This document shows positions 54,986 through 63,509 of a stretch of DNA of 64,000 bases, piece after piece; position 1 is the stretch's first letter, and each line of letters starts with the position of its first letter. The notes under the pieces were generated by a model. That model was given only the letters and a program-made list of their open reading frames with translations, was not told the origin of the DNA and made no database searches. Source of the DNA: Agromyces sp. ISL-38 (GTDB lineage: Bacteria; Actinomycetota; Actinomycetes; Actinomycetales; Microbacteriaceae); assembly GCF_018613935.1 (NCBI RefSeq), contig NZ_JAGGPF010000006.1, forward strand, positions 124,001 to 188,000, given 5' to 3'. Both the position numbers and the translations under genes were made by a program.

Positions 54986-55018
54986 TTGTGGTCGAGATTA
55001 ATTTGGACTATAAAATAA
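54986..55018 (+). promoter_or_regulatory. Promoter and operator candidate for the ROK operon
   Basis: TTGTGG (54986-54991) and TATAAA (55009-55014) are spaced by 17 bp, a good sigma-70-like promoter. Overlapping it, an AT-rich inverted repeat with arms TTAATTT and AAAATAA (54998-55018) and a 7-bp spacer stands out from the high-GC surroundings. It could be the site where the ROK protein represses its own operon. Confidence 0.5.
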
Positions 55019-55059
55019 CCTACGAAAGAACTTCCACCACTTCAGGCAGGGAATATTTG

Positions 55060-56256
55060 ATGGCGAAGAAGGCATCCGTGAAGGACGTGCGTCGTACGAA
55101 TCGCGCGCTCATCCTGCGGCACCTGCTCCTCAATGGGCCAACGTCCCGAAGTGAAATCGGTGCGGCCACGGGCCTGTCGGCCGCGACCGTCACGAGCGTG
55201 GTGAACGGCCTGCTCGCGGAGGGCGTGGTCAAGGGCGATGGCTTCCTCGAGTCCGACGGCGGGCGTCCGCGGGCGATCCTTGCCATCGATCCGGATGGCG
55301 CGTGGGTGATCGGTGCCGATATCAGCGAGTCCCTCGTGAGGGTGGAGTTGTTCGACCTTACGCTGAGTAGCCTTGCGGCCCGCGAGTATCCCTTTGAGGA
55401 CCGGCATCTCGAGACCTCCCGTGTCCGGGAGATCCTGCGCGACGCGACCCGCGAGCTCCTCGACGAGGTCGGCGGTGACCGATTCCGAATGCTTGGGCTC
55501 GGCCTCGGCGTCCCGGGCATCGTCGAAGGCCCCACCGGTGACAGCGACGACGCGATCATTCACGCTGACGTGATCGGCTGGCACTCGGTCGACCTCGCCG
55601 GCCTGACCGACGATCTCGGTTTCCCCGTCTACATCGACAACGGTGCGAAGACGACGACGCAGGCGGAGTCCTGGCTCGGGTCGGCGCGTGGCCTCGCGCA
55701 CAGCATCGTCGTGCTGATCGGTGAGGGCGTCGGCGCCGGAATCGTCACCGACGGGCGCTTGTATCGCGGCTCATCGAGCAGTGCAGGCGAATGGGGCCAC
55801 ACGAAGATCAGCTTCGACGGGCCGTCGTGTCGGTGTGGCTCCCGTGGCTGCGTGGAAACCTTCGTCGGGGCATCCGCCGTTCTGGCTCGCTGGAACGGAA
55901 CCGACATCTGGAACGGGCGGGAGGCCGACGGGATCGAGGCGCTGTTCACAGCTCGACGCGCCGGAGATGATGCCGCGGCCCACGCAGTCCAGACTCTCAT
56001 CGACCAGCTCGGGCTGTCGCTGGCGAACCTCGTCAATCTCTACAATCCGCAGAAGATCATCGTCGGAGGATGGTTCGGGGACCGCATCGCGACCGACCTC
56101 CTCGACGAACTGCGTGCCGCGACTCGCGCGTACGCACTCGAGCAACCCGGGAATGAGGTCGTGCTGGCACGGTCGAAGCTCGGTCAGGACGCGGTCGCCC
56201 TCGGTGCCGCAACCCTCGCCATCGACCGTTTCGTCGAGACGGGTTGGCCGAACTGA
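55060..56256 (+). CDS. ROK-family transcriptional regulator
   Basis: The 398-residue protein has a winged helix at about 10-65 (SRSEIGAATGLSAATVTSVVNGLL) and a ROK sugar-kinase-like domain with the zinc motif GH…CRCGSRGCVE and NGAKTTTQAESWLG. Such proteins repress sugar operons until a sugar or sugar phosphate binds. ATG 55060 aligns with typical ROK starts, although the frame is open upstream. It is the first gene before the importer genes and GH1/GH3 enzymes, so it is the likely controller of the beta-glucan locus. Confidence 0.92.
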   Translation: MAKKASVKDVRRTNRALILRHLLLNGPTSRSEIGAATGLSAATVTSVVNGLLAEGVVKGDGFLESDGGRPRAILAIDPDGAWVIGADISESLVRVELFDLTLSSLAAREYPFEDRHLETSRVREILRDATRELLDEVGGDRFRMLGLGLGVPGIVEGPTGDSDDAIIHADVIGWHSVDLAGLTDDLGFPVYIDNGAKTTTQAESWLGSARGLAHSIVVLIGEGVGAGIVTDGRLYRGSSSSAGEWGHTKISFDGPSCRCGSRGCVETFVGASAVLARWNGTDIWNGREADGIEALFTARRAGDDAAAHAVQTLIDQLGLSLANLVNLYNPQKIIVGGWFGDRIATDLLDELRAATRAYALEQPGNEVVLARSKLGQDAVALGAATLAIDRFVETGWPN

Positions 56257-56335
56257 ATCACCTCCGTGACGGAACCTCACCGGTCTCGGCGCCACATCCC
56301 CTTCCAACACCATTCCACTCAACGAGGAGACACCA

Positions 56336-57628
56336 ATGAAACTGCGTTCCCCCGCCCGCACCCGCGTGATCGGTGCCGCCGCCATCGCACTCTCCGCCGG
56401 TCTGCTGGCCGGCTGTTCCGCCGGTGGCGCCGCCGAAGGCGGCGACGAGGCATCCGGCACGATCCGCGTGCTCGCGGTCGAAGGCCCCGAGACCGATGCG
56501 CTCGTCACAGAGGCGGCGAACTTCACGAACGACTCCGGCATCGAGGTGAAGGTCGACAAGGTCGCCCGTGATGTCTGGGGTCAGCGCAAGGTAGCTGAGC
56601 TCACACAGGATGCCGGTACCTATGATGTCGTCTTCCTTGGTGGTGGCGACGACGCGGTCTGGATGCTCGAACACGCACACGTGCAGGACCTCACCCCATA
56701 CCTCGGCGAGGACGTTGTCAACGACGTGCTGAACCACGAGCTCTTCACGACCGACGACGGCGCCTTCGTCGGTGCACCCCAGTACTACAACTTCCCGGTG
56801 ACCCTCTACCGTGCCGATCTCTTCGGAGACCCCGAGGAGCAGGCCGCGTTCGAGGCCGAGTACGGTCGGGAACTTGCTGCGCCGACGACGTTCGACGAGT
56901 TGGTCGACGTCGCCACGTTCTTCAACCGCCCCGACGAGGGCCTGTACGGGACGTGCCTGGGTGGTGTCGACTGGTCGGTCTTCCTCGACAACACGTACTT
57001 CACCTACGGGCAGGGGGCGAACTTCGGCGACCTCGCGACGGGTGAGCTGACGCTCGATACTCCTGAGCAGGTGAAGTCGCTCGAGTACATTAACCAGCTC
57101 ACCTCGTTGAGCGCTCCCGGTTGGGAGGCGCTGAGCTTCTTCGACTGCGACAACCAGATGAAGGCCGGCACGGTGGCGATCTACCAGAACTGGCTCTACG
57201 CCTGGAATGCGGTCGGATCCGAGATGGGTGACAAGCTCGGTATCGCACCGCCCGCCGGCGAGCAGACCCATCTCGGCGCGATGCTCGCCACGATCCCCGA
57301 GGCCGCGCCCAACCCCGACGGTGCCGGCGAATTCATCAGCTGGATGCTGACAGACGAGTTCCAGCTCCCGCAGACCGAGCAGACCGGAAACCTTCCGGTG
57401 CTGCAGAGTCAGCAGGGTTCCGAGGAGTTCGCCGAGGCCCTTCCGGAGCTGGAGATGCTGAAGTCGGTTTCCGAGCGGCTGACGTACCTGAACTCGACCT
57501 GGTCGGGTGAGCTCTCCTCCGGTGTCTCCGAGGCGATCGCCAAGGTCTACACGGGGGAGATGACGGCGCAGGAAGCCGCCAGCTGGCTGCAGAACGAGAA
57601 GTTCGCCGGGCGCAAGGCAGTCGAGTGA
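56336..57628 (+). CDS. Sugar ABC importer substrate-binding lipoprotein
   Basis: The 430-residue lipoprotein has lipobox LAGC with Cys27. Features of the SBP_bac_1 (MalE-like) group are visible: DVWGQRKVAELTQDAGTYDVVFLG, FVGAPQYYNFPVTLYRADLFGDP, and MKAGTVAIYQNWLYAW. AGGAGA precedes the ATG. With GH1, GH3 and GH30 genes downstream it probably binds beta-gluco-oligosaccharides such as laminaribiose, cellobiose or gentiobiose. The permease start GTG overlaps its stop. Confidence 0.92.
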   Translation: MKLRSPARTRVIGAAAIALSAGLLAGCSAGGAAEGGDEASGTIRVLAVEGPETDALVTEAANFTNDSGIEVKVDKVARDVWGQRKVAELTQDAGTYDVVFLGGGDDAVWMLEHAHVQDLTPYLGEDVVNDVLNHELFTTDDGAFVGAPQYYNFPVTLYRADLFGDPEEQAAFEAEYGRELAAPTTFDELVDVATFFNRPDEGLYGTCLGGVDWSVFLDNTYFTYGQGANFGDLATGELTLDTPEQVKSLEYINQLTSLSAPGWEALSFFDCDNQMKAGTVAIYQNWLYAWNAVGSEMGDKLGIAPPAGEQTHLGAMLATIPEAAPNPDGAGEFISWMLTDEFQLPQTEQTGNLPVLQSQQGSEEFAEALPELEMLKSVSERLTYLNSTWSGELSSGVSEAIAKVYTGEMTAQEAASWLQNEKFAGRKAVE

Positions 57629-58608
57629 CCAGTTCCACCCTCATCCGCCGCGGGGAGGAGCTCAACTCCTCCCCGCGGCGGGATCGTCCCAACGCCCCCC
57701 GACGGGGCCTCAAGGCGTCGCCCGAATCATCGCGGCGCCGGCGCCGCGTCGGGCTGGCGTTCACCATCCCATCGCTCGCGTTCGTGGGCATGGTGATGGC
57801 ATACCCGCTCGTCTACCTCGCCTACCTCTCGTTCAACACATATCGGCCGTTGTCGTCGCCTGACGTGACGCCTGCGGGGCTGTCGAACTTCGTGGCGTTG
57901 TTCACCGACTCGACGGTGGGCAACTCGCTCGTCGTCACGCTGCAGTTCACGGTGGCTTCGGTGCTGCTCGAGGTGGTCTTCGGCACCCTTTGCGCCGTGT
58001 TGCTCGCGAACGTCATGCTGGGCGCCGAGGGTCGATTCGCGAAGGTCTACTCTCGCGTGCTCGGCTCGGCGTACATCATTCCGTTCGCGGTCCCGGCCAT
58101 CGCCGGCGCCTACGCGTGGCGGATGCTCCTGGACGCGCAGTTCGGCCCAGTGAACGCGGTGCTCGGAACGAACACGCCGTGGCTCGTCGAGTACCCGCTG
58201 CTCTCGATCATCGTGATCGACGCATGGAAGATGATGCCGTTCGTCGTGTTCGTGATGCTCGCGGCAGTCATGTCGATCGAGCCGACGCAGTACGAAGCCG
58301 CGGCGCTCGATGGCGCGGGTGCGCTTCGGCAACTCTTCAACATCACCCTGCCGTCGATACTGCCGATTTTGGTGATCACCGCTGCGTTCCGGGCAGTGGA
58401 CGCGTTCACGAAGGTCTTCGACACGGTGTTCGCCACGACCGGAGGTGGCCCCGGCGACGACACCCGCGTGCTGCCGCTCGTGATCTGGCGAACCGCATTC
58501 ACCCACCTCGATTTCGGCGCGGCGTCGGCGCAGGCGCTCATGGCCCTTGCGATCTCGCTCGTATTCGGCTCAGCTCTGCTCGTTGCCCAGCGAAGGAATG
58601 CTCGATGA
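57625..58608 (+). CDS. Sugar ABC importer permease, MalF-like
   Basis: The 327-residue protein has an Arg/Ser-rich cytoplasmic start of about 45 residues, then six membrane helices and the EAA motif EAAALDGAGALRQLFNITLPSILP. GTG 57625 overlaps the SBP stop and is the only reasonable start before the first helix. Codons for about residues 8-19 (RRGEELNSSPRR) form a perfect 16-bp hairpin. That hairpin may lower permease synthesis relative to the binding protein. Confidence 0.9.
   Translation: MTSSTLIRRGEELNSSPRRDRPNAPRRGLKASPESSRRRRRVGLAFTIPSLAFVGMVMAYPLVYLAYLSFNTYRPLSSPDVTPAGLSNFVALFTDSTVGNSLVVTLQFTVASVLLEVVFGTLCAVLLANVMLGAEGRFAKVYSRVLGSAYIIPFAVPAIAGAYAWRMLLDAQFGPVNAVLGTNTPWLVEYPLLSIIVIDAWKMMPFVVFVMLAAVMSIEPTQYEAAALDGAGALRQLFNITLPSILPILVITAAFRAVDAFTKVFDTVFATTGGGPGDDTRVLPLVIWRTAFTHLDFGAASAQALMALAISLVFGSALLVAQRRNAR
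57645..57681 (+). promoter_or_regulatory. Perfect 16-bp hairpin at the binding-protein/permease junction
   Basis: CCGCCGCGGGGAGGAG pairs with CTCCTCCCCGCGGCGG across loop CTCAA. It begins 20 bases into the permease gene and 17 bases after the SBP stop. It could stabilise the upstream message, block ribosomes or attenuate transcription. Confidence 0.65.
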
Positions 58609-59441
58609 CGATCTCCTACCACACCCGCAAACGCCGTGGCGTGACCGCGTCGAGCATCACGCTGACCGTGATCGCCATCATCATGCTCGTACCGATGGCA
58701 TGGATGGCATTCACGTCGTTCAAGCTCGATGCCGACATCTTCACCACGACTCCGTTGACGATCCCCGACGCATTCTCACTAGAGCACTACTCGAACCTCT
58801 TCTCGCAGTTCCATTTCGGACCCTCGATCGTGAACTCGACCATCATCGCCGTCGCGACCGTCGCGATCAGCGTCATTGTCGGAGGACTCGCGGCGTACGG
58901 ATTCGCACGCTACCCCTGGCGAGGCTCTGGGGTCGCGCTCGGATTCCTCATGGTGGCGCGCATGGTGACGCCGGCGGCGCTCGTCGTGCCGATGTACGTC
59001 ATCATGCAGTCACTCGGCCTGCTCAACTCGGTGACCGGGGTCATTGTGTGCGTCACCGTGCTGAACCTCCCGTTCGTGATCTGGATACTCAAGCCGTTCT
59101 TCGAAACTATTCCGAAGGAAGTCGAAGAGGCCGCCGAAATCGACGGGCTCTCACCGTTCGCCGTGTTCTTCAAGGTCGTGCTGCCCCTTGCCCGGCCCGG
59201 CATCATGACGGCGATCCTGTACAGCTTCCTCGCGGGATGGACCGACCTGCTGTTCCCGATGACCTTCATCACCGATGCCGAGGTGATGCCGCTCACGTCG
59301 AGCCTGCTGCAGATGCAGACCGGCTACAAGATCTACTGGGGCGAGCTGATGGCGGGCGGCATCGTGCTCACGCTGCCCGCTGTCATCCTCTGCTTCGCGC
59401 TGCAGCGGTACCTGCTGCGTGGACTCCGCACCGGCTACTAG
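58605..59441 (+). CDS. Sugar ABC importer permease, MalG-like
   Basis: The 278-residue protein has six membrane helices and the EAA loop KEVEEAAEIDGLSPFAVFFKVVLPLARP. It overlaps the previous gene by four bases (ATGA). As usual for this class, no ATPase is in the operon; a shared MsiK-type ATPase encoded elsewhere probably powers it. The GH1 gene follows after 73 bp. Confidence 0.92.
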   Translation: MTISYHTRKRRGVTASSITLTVIAIIMLVPMAWMAFTSFKLDADIFTTTPLTIPDAFSLEHYSNLFSQFHFGPSIVNSTIIAVATVAISVIVGGLAAYGFARYPWRGSGVALGFLMVARMVTPAALVVPMYVIMQSLGLLNSVTGVIVCVTVLNLPFVIWILKPFFETIPKEVEEAAEIDGLSPFAVFFKVVLPLARPGIMTAILYSFLAGWTDLLFPMTFITDAEVMPLTSSLLQMQTGYKIYWGELMAGGIVLTLPAVILCFALQRYLLRGLRTGY

Positions 59442-59514
59442 AACTGGCGCTCTCAGCATTGAGTCGACGCGCGCGTCCGGCTCGCCTCCAAAAAAGAAGG
59501 AAGAACCAAACACG

Positions 59515-60894
59515 ATGACCAAGCTCGCAGGAGTTCGCTGGGGAAGCGCGACCGCCGCCTACCAGATCGAAGGCGCCGTCACCGACGGAGGCCGTGTCCC
59601 CACCATCTGGGACGAATTCACCGCCCGGCCCGGCGCGACGACCCGCGGCGACACGGGTGCCGTGGCCTGCGGGGCCTACGACGACCCCGAAGGGATGCTT
59701 GACGCGATCGAATGGCTCGGACTCGAGACGTACCGCTTCTCGATCGCATGGAGCCGCATCATCACCGGGCCGGAGGGCCAGAGCAATCCGGAAGGCATCG
59801 CCTACTACCGGCGCGTCCTTCAAGAGCTCCGAGACCGCGGCGTCACTCCCGTCGTCACCCTTTACCACTGGGACCTGCCGCAATGGCTCCAGGATCGCGG
59901 AGGATGGACGAGCCTCGCGACAACGGACGCATTCGTGCACTTCGCGAACGTTGCCGCGCGTGAACTCGGCGACCTCGTCAACGACTGGATCACCGTGAAC
60001 GAACCGTTCTGCGCGGCGTTCCACGGCCACCTGAGCGGATTACACGCCCCCGGCATCCAGGATGAGCCGACGGCGCTGCGGGCTGCCCTCGTGCAACTGC
60101 ACACCCACGGTGAGGCCGCGCGCGCGCTCCGCGCCATCAACCCAGACTTCCGCATCGGGCTGGCGATGAACCTCTCGGACCTCGCCCCGGCCACCGAACA
60201 CCCCGAAGATCTCGAAGCGCACCGCCGGGCCGACCTCGTCGAAAATCGGCTCTTCCTGTACACCGTGCTTCAGGGACGACTGCCCGCAGACACAGCGGCG
60301 TACTTCGGCGCCGACGCCGTGTCGGGCGCTGTCGAAGGCATCGATGTGTCGCGGATCGCCGAGCCGCTCGACTTCATCGGCATCAACTACTACGAACACA
60401 ACGTCGTCTGCGCCGCTGACCAGGGCAACGACCTGGTCGTCCGCGGCATCGAGAAGCTGCCGGTGCCCGAGCCGCGCAGTTCGAACGGCGTCGCCGTTCG
60501 ACCCGACGGTTTCACCCGGGTTCTGCTCCGCGTCGCCGCGCTCGCACCGGACCTGCCGATCTGGGTGACCGAGAACGGCATCGGCCTCTGGGACTACCTC
60601 GGACCCGACGGAACGTGCAACGACATCGAACGCGTCGCGTTCATCGACCAGTACCTCGACGCACTCGCGGACGCGGTGACGCAGGGCGCGAAAGTCGAGG
60701 CGTATTACTTCTGGGCCCTGATGGACAACTTCGAATGGTCTCACGGCTACGAGCTGCGGTACGGGCTCTTTTATACCGACTACCCGAGCGGACGGCTCAC
60801 TCCAAAGGCGAGCGCGCAACAGTATCGCTCCCTCATCGCCGAAGAGCGTGGCGGCGGCGCAGACAACGCGCGTCGCGTAGGCGCAGCAGCATGA
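59515..60894 (+). CDS. GH1 beta-glucosidase
   Basis: The 459-residue cytoplasmic enzyme has WGSATAAYQIEGA at the N-terminus, acid/base Glu163 in TVNEPF, nucleophile Glu353 in VTENGIG, and the C-terminal YFWALMDNFEWSHGYELRYGL. These are complete GH1 hallmarks. AAGAAGGAAGAA precedes the ATG; the frame is open further upstream but that DNA is intergenic. It probably splits imported beta-linked disaccharides. The following GH3 gene overlaps by four bases. Confidence 0.94.
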   Translation: MTKLAGVRWGSATAAYQIEGAVTDGGRVPTIWDEFTARPGATTRGDTGAVACGAYDDPEGMLDAIEWLGLETYRFSIAWSRIITGPEGQSNPEGIAYYRRVLQELRDRGVTPVVTLYHWDLPQWLQDRGGWTSLATTDAFVHFANVAARELGDLVNDWITVNEPFCAAFHGHLSGLHAPGIQDEPTALRAALVQLHTHGEAARALRAINPDFRIGLAMNLSDLAPATEHPEDLEAHRRADLVENRLFLYTVLQGRLPADTAAYFGADAVSGAVEGIDVSRIAEPLDFIGINYYEHNVVCAADQGNDLVVRGIEKLPVPEPRSSNGVAVRPDGFTRVLLRVAALAPDLPIWVTENGIGLWDYLGPDGTCNDIERVAFIDQYLDALADAVTQGAKVEAYYFWALMDNFEWSHGYELRYGLFYTDYPSGRLTPKASAQQYRSLIAEERGGGADNARRVGAAA

Positions 60895-63509
60895 GAAGGA
60901 GCAGGCAGGACGCACGCGTGCTGTGGCACACTTCGCCGACCGCATCCACCGAGGCGCGCCTACGCGACCTTGTCGCTTCGCTCACCCTCACCGAGAAGGT
61001 CGCGCTCTGCTCGGGCGCGGGGACGTGGCACACCACCGCGATCCCGCGTATCGATCTGGACGCCATCGCCGTATCGGACGGGCCGGCGGGAATCCGGGGC
61101 ACCGCCACCGATCTCGCCGAGGTCCGCATCGCGAGCGACGAGGAGTTGTCAATCTCGTTTCCCGCTCCGAGCGCGCTGGCTGCGACCTGGGATGTGGGTC
61201 TCGCCGAGCGCTTCGGGCAGGCGCTCGCGAGCGAGGCGGTCCGCGAAGGCGTCGACGTGGTGCTGGCGCCGGTGGTGAACCTGCAGCGCACTCCCGTCGG
61301 CGGACGCCATTTCGAATGCTTCTCGGAAGATCCGCTCCTCACCGGACGGCTGGCGACCGCAATCGTCGAGGGCATCCAGGGCTGCGGAGTCGCCGCCTGT
61401 GTGAAGCACTTTGTCGGCAACGAAGCCGAGACCCGGCGGACGACCGCCATCTCGCGCATCGACGAGCGCACCCTGCGGGAGGTCTACCTCGCCCCGTTCG
61501 AGGCGGCGATCCAGGATGCTGGCGCATGGTCGGTCATGGCGGCCTACAACCGTGTGGACGTGCACGGAGTCGCAGAGAAGGCCGTCGGACACCCGTGGCT
61601 GCTCGACGAGCTCCTCCGGCGGGAATGGGGTTTCGACGGTGTCGTCATGTCCGACTGGTCCGCCGCGACCGACACCGTGTCCACGGGGCGGCACGGACTC
61701 GACCTCGTCATGCCGGGTCCGGACACGGTCTGGTCGGCCGGGCGGCTCGAGGAGGCCGTGGCGCACGGGATGGTCAGCGAGGCCGCCGTCGACGCCAAGG
61801 TCCTGAACTTGTTGCGACTCGCCGCCCGCGTCGGTGCGCTCGACGGGAACCGGACACGGCGGCGCACCGCGGTCTCCCGCGACGGGGCACGCGCCCTGTC
61901 GCGCCGAATCGCCGCCTGTTCGTTCGTGGTGCTCCGGCACGAGCTGAATGACCTCCCCATCGGCGACCCGCCTCGAACGGTCGCCCTGATCGGGCCGAAC
62001 GCGGTCGCCCCCTATCTGCAGGGCGGCGGGTCCGCGAGCATCCCGCTGCGTCAGGTGGAGTCCATCGAGCAGGCGCTCGGACGCAGATGGCCCGGCGTCG
62101 ACGTCACGGTGAGTCCCGGAGCGTATGCGCGGGTGAACCCGTCGATGCTGACGGCGACTGCACTGCGCGACCCGGAGACCGGTACTTCCGGCGTCCGAGT
62201 GGACTACCTGGACGATGGCGGCGCGCAGGTCGCGTCCGCGCTTTCGGCTGACTGGTCCGGCGTGGTGCGCGCGCTCCCGACGGACATCGCCGATGTGCGG
62301 GTGCGGACGGTAGTGCGCCTCGAGGAGCCGGGGTGGCACTGGCTCGGTGCCGCAGTGGTCGGACGCCACCGCGTGTCCATCGATGGTATCGAGGTGTCGC
62401 GCTCCGAGGACCGGGTCGGCGAGGAGGCGGTGCTCGACTCGAGCGCGAACAACCCCGCCGCGGCCGGGCATGCCATTCATGTGGACGTGCCGCGGGATGT
62501 GCTGATCGACGTGACCGCGCAGAACGTCGATGCGGGCGGACTCGGGGTGTTCGCGCGGGCCGGGCTGCACCATCGGGTGCCCGGTCCGTCCGCTGACGCG
62601 CTGATCGCCGAAGCCGTCGAGCACGCCGTGACGAGCGACCTGGTCGTGGTGGTCATCGGCACGAACGAGGATATCGAGTCCGAGGGGTGGGACCGACCCG
62701 ATCTGGCGCTCCCGGGCGCGCAGAATCGACTCGTGGACGCCGTCCTCGCCGTCCGCCCGGACGCAGTCGTCGTCGTCAACGCCGGCGCACCCGTCGAGCT
62801 GCCGTGGCTGCATCGTGCCTCGACCGTGCTGTGGGCGTGGCTGCCCGGGCAGGAGTTCGCCGGAGCCTTGACGGACGTCCTCGCGGGTGACGCCGAGCCG
62901 TCCGGGCGGCTGCCGTGGACCCTGCCCGTCCGGCACGACGACGTGCCCGTGCGCGACGGCATTCCCGACGCAGGCGACGTCGTCGACTACCTCGACGGCC
63001 TCGACGTCGGATACCGCGGGTGGCTTCGCTCCGGCGTCCAGCCGATGCTCCCGTTCGGGTTCGGGCTGGGGTGGACGACATGGCGGTACTCGGATGCATC
63101 GGCGGGCCCGTGGTCGGCGAACGGCATCGAGGTCGGATGCACGGTCGAGAACATCGGCGCGCGGTCGGGTCGCGAGGTCGTTCAGGTCTACGTCGAGGCC
63201 TCAACCGGCGAACCCCGACGCCCACGTCGCTGGCTTGGCGGGTTCGGAATTGCCGAGGTTTCCGCCGGTGAGAGACGGAACATCACGGTGCGAATCCCGC
63301 GACGGGCGTTCGAGGTTTGGGATACGGACCAGGGGGCCTGGAGGCTCCCAGCAGGGGAATACCAGCTACTGATCGGGCGAGACGTCAGCGACATCCGGAA
63401 CCGGATCGCCGCCCGCATCGACGACGAATTCGGAGATGACGTCGAACTGTTCGATTTCGAGGGTCGGCAGACCCGAAGCGCACAACTGACCAATGGAGGT
63501 CCCAAATGA
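60891..63509 (+). CDS. GH3 beta-glucosidase, cytoplasmic
   Basis: The 872-residue protein has no signal peptide. The barrel domain has NLQRTPVGGRHFECFSEDP, KHFVGNEAE and VVMSDWSA with nucleophile Asp255. Between the parts of the second domain lies a diverged PA14-like insertion (about 445-560), and the C-terminus has RSGREVVQVYVEA of the fibronectin-like domain. ATG overlaps the GH1 stop. It is related to the GH3 at 43206 in architecture. It probably acts on imported gluco-oligosaccharides. Confidence 0.93.
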   Translation: MRRSRQDARVLWHTSPTASTEARLRDLVASLTLTEKVALCSGAGTWHTTAIPRIDLDAIAVSDGPAGIRGTATDLAEVRIASDEELSISFPAPSALAATWDVGLAERFGQALASEAVREGVDVVLAPVVNLQRTPVGGRHFECFSEDPLLTGRLATAIVEGIQGCGVAACVKHFVGNEAETRRTTAISRIDERTLREVYLAPFEAAIQDAGAWSVMAAYNRVDVHGVAEKAVGHPWLLDELLRREWGFDGVVMSDWSAATDTVSTGRHGLDLVMPGPDTVWSAGRLEEAVAHGMVSEAAVDAKVLNLLRLAARVGALDGNRTRRRTAVSRDGARALSRRIAACSFVVLRHELNDLPIGDPPRTVALIGPNAVAPYLQGGGSASIPLRQVESIEQALGRRWPGVDVTVSPGAYARVNPSMLTATALRDPETGTSGVRVDYLDDGGAQVASALSADWSGVVRALPTDIADVRVRTVVRLEEPGWHWLGAAVVGRHRVSIDGIEVSRSEDRVGEEAVLDSSANNPAAAGHAIHVDVPRDVLIDVTAQNVDAGGLGVFARAGLHHRVPGPSADALIAEAVEHAVTSDLVVVVIGTNEDIESEGWDRPDLALPGAQNRLVDAVLAVRPDAVVVVNAGAPVELPWLHRASTVLWAWLPGQEFAGALTDVLAGDAEPSGRLPWTLPVRHDDVPVRDGIPDAGDVVDYLDGLDVGYRGWLRSGVQPMLPFGFGLGWTTWRYSDASAGPWSANGIEVGCTVENIGARSGREVVQVYVEASTGEPRRPRRWLGGFGIAEVSAGERRNITVRIPRRAFEVWDTDQGAWRLPAGEYQLLIGRDVSDIRNRIAARIDDEFGDDVELFDFEGRQTRSAQLTNGGPK

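Noticed and set aside
61149..62936. 595-codon minus-strand frame opposite the last GH3
   Set aside because: Shadow of a complete GH3 gene with all catalytic motifs on the plus strand.
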